Source of the DNA: JAWKUK01 sp041398605
Lineage (GTDB): Bacteria; Planctomycetota; UBA1135; GCA-002686595
Length of the DNA stretch: 64,000 nucleotides
Direction of reading: 5' to 3'
NCBI GenBank assembly: GCA_041398605.1
Contig: JAWKUK010000003.1
Location: 1-64,000 of the forward strand
The notes under the pieces are model-generated. The model was not told the origin of the DNA. It did no database searches and was given only the letters and a program-made list of their open reading frames with translations. Positions within the stretch are counted from its first letter, which is position 1. The number at the start of each line of letters is the position of its first letter. The position numbers and the translations under genes are program-made. Below, one piece after another: positions 1 to 6,407 of this stretch.

Positions 1-841
1 ACGGCGTCCCCGCGAACCGCGCGGCGAACGCGCCGACGCGCGCGTCATCGCCGAGGTTGAGGCGGCGCGAGGCGTTGGGCAGCGCTACGACCCCGCGGGC
101 GACGCCGAGGCCGCGCACGTGCAGCTCCGGGTCACCCTTGCCCTCAGGGGGGTGATCATGGAACAACACCACACGCTCGGTCAGGACCATCGCGCCCGCG
201 GACCACGCGATGATCGGCAGCCCGCGGATCAGGTCGAGGACGCCGAAGAGGCGCAGCCGATTCAAGAGGATCCCGACGTGCCCTCCCGCGATGAGCACCC
301 CGCCGACGCCGTCTAGGATCTGTCGCACCTCTTCGCGGTGGCGCGCGACCTCTTGCCGCTCGGTCGGGTGCAGCTCCGTGAAGACCTGCGCGTCGAGCTC
401 GTCGACGCGCCGCATCCGGTGCGCGTCGAGCTCCTGCAGCAGCCGCACGCAGTTCTCGCGCTCGGGCGCGAGCTGGTCCTCGCCCTGCGCCATGCGGCGC
501 TCGACCTGCCGCAGCGTCGACATGAGCGGCGCGAGCTGCGCGCGATACAGCGCGGCCTGCTGGTTCATGCCGTCATAGCGGCGATACATGGCCGCGCGCA
601 GGTCCTTGTCGCGCCGGAAGACGTCCTCCGCGCGCGGGAAGAGCCCGAGGTTCCGCGTCCGGCCGCCGAGGTCCTGGTCGAGGTCGGCGTCGTCGCGCTC
701 GCGCTCCTCCCAGCCCGCGGTGATCGTCGCGACGGGCGCGTCCGCGAGCCCGAACTCGCGCACGATCTCCGGCACGGTGCGCACGTGCACCTGGGGGCCC
801 AGCAGCGCAAGGCGCCCAGGCGCGGTGGAGACGTCGATCAT
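1..841 (-). CDS. S51/type-1 glutamine-amidotransferase-like protein (3' end cut by window)
   Basis: The reading frame runs off the left edge, so only the first 280 residues are visible. After an N-terminal strand (RLALLGPQ, residues 10-17) comes a long charged, mostly helical stretch (about 46-175). A class-I amidotransferase-like core follows: GVLIAGGHVG (181-190), then IIAWSAGAM (210-218), whose Ser214 sits where peptidase E and cyanophycinase (family S51) keep their nucleophile. A His-rich FHDHPP segment (227-232) follows. S51 enzymes hydrolyse Asp-containing dipeptides or isopeptides; the substrate here is unknown. The gene follows an ATP-grasp gene on the same strand. I chose ATG at 841, preceded by GGAG; an in-frame GTG at 862, one base after the upstream stop, is an alternative. 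The fold assignment is fairly safe, the function inferred. Confidence 0.75.
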   Translation of the reverse strand, partial: MIDVSTAPGRLALLGPQVHVRTVPEIVREFGLADAPVATITAGWEERERDDADLDQDLGGRTRNLGLFPRAEDVFRRDKDLRAAMYRRYDGMNQQAALYRAQLAPLMSTLRQVERRMAQGEDQLAPERENCVRLLQELDAHRMRRVDELDAQVFTELHPTERQEVARHREEVRQILDGVGGVLIAGGHVGILLNRLRLFGVLDLIRGLPIIAWSAGAMVLTERVVLFHDHPPEGKGDPELHVRGLGVARGVVALPNASRRLNLGDDARVGAFAARFAGTP

Positions 842-863
842 CGCGTGCGTCGCTCCGGTCACT

Positions 864-2090
864 TCAGCCGGCGAAGATGCGCAGGTCGCCGCTCAAGCGG
901 TCGGCGAGCCGCAGCGCCTCCCCGAGGTCGGCGTGGCGCGCGACGATCCACCCGTCGCCGGTCACCACCTGGCGCCAATCGCGGCGCGGCGCGCCCACCG
1001 GGACGAGGTCGATCAGCGGGATGTGGTGGCCCTCTTCGGCCATGATCCGCTGCAGGCCCTCGATGCGCGCGATGCGGTCCCCGCCGCCCTCCGCGCGCTT
1101 GAACACGATCGCGGTGTTGTAGCGCTTCGACAGGTCCTGGGTGATCCGCCCCTTGGTGAGCGCCTCGGCCCAACCGACGAACAGGTCGCCGTCGATCGAG
1201 ACGTTCATCCCGTGTGTCAAGCGACCGCCCGGCGAGCGCGCGCCGATCTCGCCGAACACGACCTCGCCGTCGGGCTTGCGGAACCACTCCATGTGCGTGA
1301 AGCCCGACTTCTGCCCCAGGGCCGCGAGCACGCGACGCCCTAGGTCGACGCCGCCGGCGATCTCGGGCATGTCGAGGTGCCGCATGCAGATCGCCTGGGG
1401 GCTGATCCAAGGGTTCTGGCGCGCGACGAGGGGCTTCGGGCGGTACCACGCCACGTTCTCGAACAGCACGCGGCCGTCCGCGCAGATCGCGTCGTAGGTG
1501 AACTCTTCGCCCTCGATGAACTCCTCGACGGACACCTCATTGATGTGCCCCAGCGCGGTGAGCGCTGCCTCGAGGTCCTGCTCGGAGCGCAGCGTGTACG
1601 TGTCCGCGGAGCCCGCGCCATCGATCGGCTTGACGATCGCCGGGAAGCCGACCCGCGCAGCCGCGTCGCGCACCTCTTGCTTCGTGCGCGCGCGATAGTG
1701 GTGCGGCGTGCGAATCCCCGCGCGGTCGAGCACCTGCTTCATCGACTCCTTGTCGCGGAACCAGTGCGCTTGTTCGACGGAGAGGCCCGGGCACCCCAGC
1801 CGCTCGCGCAGCTTGGCGGCGAGCACGACGCCGGGCTCCCACATGCACTCGACGCGGTCGACCTTGACCTTGTGCTGCTCGAGCCAAGCCGTCACTTCGC
1901 CGACGGTGCGCTCTTCGTCCCAGAGCTTCGCGACCTGGAGGTACGCCGTCAGCGCCTCCTTCACCGGCTCTTCGAGCGCCGCCTTGGGTTGGTCCCCCAC
2001 GCCCAGGACCGTCGCCCCGACCTGCGCCAGGCCGCGCGTGAAATGGGGCATGTCGGCCGGGAATCCCGGCGAGATCATCAAGACTTTCAT
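864..2090 (-). CDS. ATP-grasp ligase-like protein, paralogue 1
   Basis: This 408-residue protein has the layout of a carbamoyl-phosphate-synthase or carboxylate-amine-ligase type ATP-grasp enzyme. It has an N-terminal pre-grasp domain (1-105), FRDKESMK at 111-118, an ATP-binding lysine in AIVKPIDGAGS (Lys154), EEFIEGEEFTYD (189-200), THMEWF (265-270) and the metal-binding segment EIGARSPGG (281-289). Such enzymes activate a carboxylate as an acyl phosphate and ligate an amine or thiol. The start ATG overlaps the stop of the upstream ATP-grasp gene by 4 bases (ATGA), so the two are translationally coupled. The S51-like gene follows downstream. It is collinear with the proteins at 2087-3319 and 5029-6249. 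The substrate cannot be read from sequence. Confidence 0.88.
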   Translation of the reverse strand: MKVLMISPGFPADMPHFTRGLAQVGATVLGVGDQPKAALEEPVKEALTAYLQVAKLWDEERTVGEVTAWLEQHKVKVDRVECMWEPGVVLAAKLRERLGCPGLSVEQAHWFRDKESMKQVLDRAGIRTPHHYRARTKQEVRDAAARVGFPAIVKPIDGAGSADTYTLRSEQDLEAALTALGHINEVSVEEFIEGEEFTYDAICADGRVLFENVAWYRPKPLVARQNPWISPQAICMRHLDMPEIAGGVDLGRRVLAALGQKSGFTHMEWFRKPDGEVVFGEIGARSPGGRLTHGMNVSIDGDLFVGWAEALTKGRITQDLSKRYNTAIVFKRAEGGGDRIARIEGLQRIMAEEGHHIPLIDLVPVGAPRRDWRQVVTGDGWIVARHADLGEALRLADRLSGDLRIFAG

Positions 2091-3319
2091 CGGAGGTGCA
2101 CGCGCATGATCGAGACGATGCGTTCGAGGGCGGAGCGCACGACCTCGGTCTCAGGGTGGCGGACGATGACGTAGCCTTCGCCCTCATAGCTGGCGGCCTT
2201 CGGCTGGCCAGGCTGGGGCAGCTTCGCGTCGATCACGAGGTCGCCGAGCTCGCGGCGGATGGCCTCGATGCCCTCGACGCCGGTGACCCGGCCTTCGCCC
2301 TGGCCGCGCAAGTACGCGGCGCCTGCGGCGTAGCGCCGCTGGGGCGGGTCGAAGCGCTCGTGGATCACGACCTCGGCCCACGCGCGGTAGAAGTCGTGGT
2401 CGTGGGCGTACGAGAGGAGGCTCGTGAACTGCGCCCCAGGCGGGCGCGCGCCGACCTCAGAGATGGCCACCGAGCCGTCCGGGCGCCGGAACCACTCCAT
2501 GTGGGAGAGGCCGTTGACCATCCCGAGCGTCTCGACGGCGCGCGCGCCGGCCTTGCGGATCGCAGCGTACTCAGGGCCGTCGATGTGGCGCGGCAGCATC
2601 ACGGTCCACTGGATCCACGGCGTCTCCATCACCGCGAGCGGCGTCGGTGTGTAGTCCGAGATCGAGTGGAACACGGTGCGCCCGCCCAGCGTGACGGAGT
2701 CAAATGAGTGCTCGGTGCCGGTCAGGAACTCCTCGAGCATCAATGGGCGCTCGGGGCTCGGCGGCGCGACGCGCAACCAGGCCTCGAGGTCTGCGACCCG
2801 CTCGACCTTGAACGTGTCCTTCGCGCCCGCGCCGGCCGGGGGCTTCGCGACGAGCGGCAAGAGCTCCCGCGCGAACGCCAGCGCATCGGCGGCGCTCGTC
2901 GCCAAGCGATGGCGCGCGCAGGGCAGGTCCGCGGCGCGCAGCGCGTCCTTCATCACGGCCTTGTCACGGAAGCGCCCGGCCTCGGCCACGTCCATGCCAC
3001 GGATGCCCAAGCGCTCGCGCACGTCTGCCATCGGGACCTGCAGGGGCTCCAAGATCCCGATCAGGCGCTCCACCTTGCCGCCGAGCTGGCGCCCGAGGTC
3101 GACGACGGCGGCGGCGAGCTGGCGCGGGTCGTGGGCGTCCGCGACGCGCGCATGGCCACGAATCGCCGCGCGAGCCGCGGCAGGCAGCTTCGCGGCCAAG
3201 GTCTCGGCGCTCTCCTGCGAAACGACCCCGAGCTCGACGCCGGGCAGCGCGGCCGCCGCTCGGACGAAGCGCAACGTGCTCTCGAGCCCAAAGGGCGCGG
3301 CGAAGGCGACTCGGGTCAT
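2087..3319 (-). CDS. ATP-grasp ligase-like protein, paralogue 2
   Basis: This 410-residue ATP-grasp protein is first in a three-gene minus-strand operon. Visible marks are FRDKAVMK (117-124), the lysine of LVAKPPAGAGAKDTF (Lys159), EEFLTGTEHSFD (196-207), SHMEWF (272-277) and SEVGARPPG (287-295). Compared with the other two copies, the phosphate-binding loop carries PPAGAGA instead of DGAGA, and the WISPQ motif reads WIQWT. That suggests a different second substrate (inference). The chosen ATG lies 211 bp from divergently transcribed glgA. The same frame stays open across glgA, but that extension is antisense noise. A TACCAT hexamer lies 9 nt before the ATG, and no Shine-Dalgarno sequence is seen. 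Confidence 0.87.
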   Translation of the reverse strand: MTRVAFAAPFGLESTLRFVRAAAALPGVELGVVSQESAETLAAKLPAAARAAIRGHARVADAHDPRQLAAAVVDLGRQLGGKVERLIGILEPLQVPMADVRERLGIRGMDVAEAGRFRDKAVMKDALRAADLPCARHRLATSAADALAFARELLPLVAKPPAGAGAKDTFKVERVADLEAWLRVAPPSPERPLMLEEFLTGTEHSFDSVTLGGRTVFHSISDYTPTPLAVMETPWIQWTVMLPRHIDGPEYAAIRKAGARAVETLGMVNGLSHMEWFRRPDGSVAISEVGARPPGAQFTSLLSYAHDHDFYRAWAEVVIHERFDPPQRRYAAGAAYLRGQGEGRVTGVEGIEAIRRELGDLVIDAKLPQPGQPKAASYEGEGYVIVRHPETEVVRSALERIVSIMRVHLR

Positions 3320-3328
3320 AGTGGCGGG

Positions 3329-3334
3329 ATGGTA
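3329..3334 (-). promoter_or_regulatory. Putative -10-like hexamer for the ATP-grasp/S51 operon
   Basis: On the minus strand TACCAT lies 9 nt upstream of the ATG at 3319. There is no Shine-Dalgarno motif between it and the start codon. The same hexamer-to-ATG spacing occurs at glgA on the other side of this divergent intergenic region (3320-3529). A matching -35 element is not obvious. Confidence 0.35.
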
Positions 3335-3489
3335 CCTCGCCACTCGACCGCGCACCGCAGGGCGAACGCGCTCCGTGGCGATTTTCGCCTGGCGCTGCGC
3401 GGTGCGCCGAGCTGGGCGCCGAGCTGGGCGTCGGAGTCGATCCCCGCGCGCCGCCGCGGCCTGCCTCTTCGACGACCGCCGCCATAGGC

Positions 3490-3520
3490 TTGCGGGCGAC
3501 GCGGCCCGCGACGGTAGGAT
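3490..3520 (+). promoter_or_regulatory. Putative glgA promoter
   Basis: TTGCGG (3490-3495) and TAGGAT (3515-3520) are separated by 19 bp and sit directly before glgA. The hexamer ends 9 nt before the ATG, implying a very short or absent 5' leader. Confidence 0.4.
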
Positions 3521-3529
3521 ACGCGCCGC

Positions 3530-5026
3530 ATGGAATCTGCCCCGCAACACGGTTCGGCGGCCCAACTCGGCCGGCGTCTGCGCATCGCTCTCGTCGCGTC
3601 CGAGGTCGCGCCGTTCGCCAAGACCGGCGGCCTCGCGGACGTCGTTGGCGCCCTCGGCTTGGCGCTCCACCGCCTCGGGCACGACGTCCGGATCTTCGTG
3701 CCCGCCTACGCGAAGCTGCGCGAGGTCGGGGGGCCCCTCGTCCCCGGGATCGGCGGCCTGCGCATGGAGTTCCCCGGGCGCAGCTATGAGTGGGGCGTCG
3801 CGCGCTATCCATTGCCGCGCGGCGGCGGGCTCTCGGTTGAGTTCATCGACTGCCCGGCGCTGTTCCATCGCGCCGAGTTCTACACACAGGACGCCGACGA
3901 GCACGTCCGCTGGGCCGCGTTCTCGCGCATGGTGATCGAGTCGTTCCAGCACACGGGCTGGGCGCCGGACATCGTGCACTGCAACGATTGGCACACGGGG
4001 CTCTTGCCGCTGTTCCTGCGCGCACGGTACGCGTGGGACCGGCTGTTCGCGGCCACGCGCACCGTCCTCTCGATCCACAACATCGGCTATCAGGGCCAGT
4101 TCGGCGCGCAGGCGATCGACGACGTCGGCCTCGGCGAGCACCGCGGGCTGTTCCATCAAGAGCAGCTCGAGAAGGGCCAGGTGAACTACATGGTCACCGG
4201 CATCCTCTACGCGACGTGGCTCTCGACGGTGAGCGAGACCTACGCCCGAGAGATCCAGGACAAGGAGCTCGGGATGGGCCTCGAGTCGTTCCTCGTCACG
4301 CGGAACGACCACTTGGTCGGGATCATCAACGGCATCGACCCCGAGGAATGGGGCGCGGCGACGGACACGAAGATCCCTGCCAACTTCACGGCCGACGACC
4401 TGACGGGCAAGCGCACGTGCCGCGACGCGCTGCTGGCGCGCATGGGGCTCTCCGGAGAGCCGGCTGGCCCGGTGATCGGCATCGTCAGTCGCATGACCAG
4501 CCAGAAGGGCTTCGAGCTGATGCCCGACGTCTTGCCGGTGTTGCTGCACCGCTACGACGTGCGGCTCTGCATCCTCGGCAGCGGCGAAGAGCGCTTCGAG
4601 AAGTACTTCCAGTGGCTGCGCGACTCGTTCCCGCAGAAGGTCGGCCTCTACCGCGGCTACCACGACCAGCTCGCGCACTGGATCGAAGCAGGCTCAGACC
4701 TGTTCCTGATGCCGTCGCGCTACGAGCCTTGCGGCCTGAATCAGATGTACAGCCTCGCGTACGGCACCGTCCCGCTCGTGCGGCACACGGGCGGCCTCGC
4801 GGACACCGTCGAGCGCTGGGACCCCGAGCGCCGCACTGGCACAGGCTTCGTGTTCTTCGAGCACAACTCGGAGGCCCTCATGTCGACGCTCCACCACGCC
4901 CTGGACGTCTGGCGCGACCGCGCAGCCTGGGCGGACTTGATGGCGCACGGCATGGCGCGCGACTTCTCTTGGGCGCGCCAGGCCGGCCGCTACATCGACC
5001 TCTATCTCCGCGCGCTGCAAGGTTGA
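3530..5026 (+). CDS. glgA: Glycogen synthase, GT5 family
   Basis: GlgA elongates alpha-1,4-glucan from ADP-glucose (in some lineages UDP-glucose) in the cytoplasm. The 498-residue protein has the GT5 signature KTGGLADVVG at residues 31-40, the HCNDWHTG motif, and the C-terminal nucleotide-sugar half with ISRMTSQKGFEL-type and PSRYEPCGLNQMY motifs. Length is normal for bacterial GlgA (about 480-500). No other glycogen genes (glgB, glgC, glgP) are nearby. Instead the gene is flanked by ATP-grasp genes on both sides, one of them (5029) starting only 2 bases after its stop codon. This implies co-transcription with a ligase rather than with the classical glycogen operon. Confidence 0.95.
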   Translation: MESAPQHGSAAQLGRRLRIALVASEVAPFAKTGGLADVVGALGLALHRLGHDVRIFVPAYAKLREVGGPLVPGIGGLRMEFPGRSYEWGVARYPLPRGGGLSVEFIDCPALFHRAEFYTQDADEHVRWAAFSRMVIESFQHTGWAPDIVHCNDWHTGLLPLFLRARYAWDRLFAATRTVLSIHNIGYQGQFGAQAIDDVGLGEHRGLFHQEQLEKGQVNYMVTGILYATWLSTVSETYAREIQDKELGMGLESFLVTRNDHLVGIINGIDPEEWGAATDTKIPANFTADDLTGKRTCRDALLARMGLSGEPAGPVIGIVSRMTSQKGFELMPDVLPVLLHRYDVRLCILGSGEERFEKYFQWLRDSFPQKVGLYRGYHDQLAHWIEAGSDLFLMPSRYEPCGLNQMYSLAYGTVPLVRHTGGLADTVERWDPERRTGTGFVFFEHNSEALMSTLHHALDVWRDRAAWADLMAHGMARDFSWARQAGRYIDLYLRALQG

Positions 5027-5028
5027 AC

Positions 5029-6249
5029 ATGCACGTCCTTTTCATTGAGCCGTCCTTCCCCAAGAACCAGCGCCAGTTCGTGCGCGCGCTGCACTCCGTC
5101 GGCGCACGCGTCACCGGGATCGGCGAGTCGCCGGTGGAAGCGCTCGACTCAGAGCTGAAGAGCTGGCTGCACGGCTATGAGCGCGTCAAGTCCGTCGTGC
5201 ACGAGCCCTCGCTCTTGGAGGCCGTCCAGCGCGTCCAGAGGCGCGAGTGGGTCGACCGCCTCGAGGCCTCGGTCGAAGCGCACATTATGGCCGCCGCGCA
5301 CGTGCGCGAGCAGTGCTCGATCCCGGGCACCTCGACGCGCACCTCATACCTGTGCCGTGACAAGCCCGCGATGAAGGAGGCTTGCCGCGAAGCCGGCATC
5401 CCGACCGCGCAATCGATGGGCACGAGCGACCGCGCGGAGGCGCTGGCGTTTGCGCGCCAGACGGGCTTCCCGCTCATCGTGAAGCCGCGCGACGGCGCTG
5501 GGGCGGCGGGGACGAGCCGCGTGGACGACGAGGCCGGCCTCGAGCGGGCGCTGGACGAGGCCGGCGTCGGCCGCGGCGCCTCCGTCGCGATCGAAGAGTT
5601 CAACGAGGGCCACGAGGCGTTCTGGGACACCCTCTCGTGCAACGGCGAGGTCGTCCACGAGTTCGTGAGCCACTACTACCCCGGCGTGCTCGAGGCGATG
5701 CGCAACCGGTGGATCTCGCCGCAGATCATCACGACCAACCGCGTGGACGGCGGCGGCTACGACGAGGTCAAGGCCATGGGCCGGCGCGTGCTCAAAGCGC
5801 TCGACATCGGGACCTCCGCGACGCACATGGAGTGGTTCTTCGGGCCGAAGGGGCTGCGCTTCAGTGAGATCGGTTGCCGGCCGCCCGGGGTCCTCGTGTG
5901 GGACATCTACGGCGCCGCGAACGGCCTCGACCTGTACCGCGAATGGGCGCAGCTCTTGGTGCACGGCCGCACGCAGAGCCGCGCATCGCGCCAGTACGCG
6001 GGCGGGATGATCGCGCTGCGCCCGGACCAAGACGGACGGATCGTCGGCTACGAGGGGTTGGACGAGGTGCGGCGCCGGTACCGCGAGTGTCTCATCGACG
6101 AGCACCTCCCGCCGGTCGGGTCCCCCACTGCGGCCATCGAGGGCGGCTACATGGCCAATGCGTGGATGCGCCTCCGGCACCCCGACTACGAACGCCTGCA
6201 AGAGATCCTGAACGACATCGGCGAGACGGTGCAGGTGCGCGCGCGCTGA
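5029..6249 (+). CDS. ATP-grasp ligase-like protein, paralogue 3
   Basis: This 406-residue ATP-grasp protein starts 2 bases after the glgA stop, so it is almost certainly in the glgA transcript. Motifs are CRDKPAMK (109-116), the lysine of LIVKPRDGAGAAGTS (Lys152), IEEFNEGHEAFWD (188-200), RWISPQ (227-232), THMEWF (265-270) and SEIGCRPPG (279-287). These positions match paralogue 1 almost residue for residue, so the two are recent or strongly constrained duplicates. Product and substrate are unknown. The neighbouring glucan synthase suggests a role in modifying or replacing a storage polymer, but this is inference only. Confidence 0.88.
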   Translation: MHVLFIEPSFPKNQRQFVRALHSVGARVTGIGESPVEALDSELKSWLHGYERVKSVVHEPSLLEAVQRVQRREWVDRLEASVEAHIMAAAHVREQCSIPGTSTRTSYLCRDKPAMKEACREAGIPTAQSMGTSDRAEALAFARQTGFPLIVKPRDGAGAAGTSRVDDEAGLERALDEAGVGRGASVAIEEFNEGHEAFWDTLSCNGEVVHEFVSHYYPGVLEAMRNRWISPQIITTNRVDGGGYDEVKAMGRRVLKALDIGTSATHMEWFFGPKGLRFSEIGCRPPGVLVWDIYGAANGLDLYREWAQLLVHGRTQSRASRQYAGGMIALRPDQDGRIVGYEGLDEVRRRYRECLIDEHLPPVGSPTAAIEGGYMANAWMRLRHPDYERLQEILNDIGETVQVRAR

Positions 6250-6288
6250 CGATGTGTCGCGCCGTGACGAGCGAGCGGGCTGGCTTGT

Positions 6289-6313
6289 CTGGACCCGCTT
6301 GACTGGACCCGCT
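6289..6313 (+). repeat. Short tandem direct repeat
   Basis: CTGGACCCGCT occurs twice with a 14-bp period (6289-6299 and 6303-6313) in the 158-bp gap between the third ATP-grasp gene and the cytochrome gene. Its role is unknown; it may be chance or a binding site. Confidence 0.5.
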
Positions 6314-6407
6314 CGGCACGTCCTGGGCGCGGCGCGTCTGCGTACCCCGTCGTACGCCGAAGTGCGGACGTGCACCCGGAGCCCGCGTCGGCGATGATGG
6401 AGGGCGC

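Noticed and set aside
2087..4678. Long open frame continuing from the ATP-grasp gene across glgA on the minus strand
   Set aside because: The part above 3319 is antisense to glgA, has no domain and reflects high GC; the gene starts at ATG 3319.
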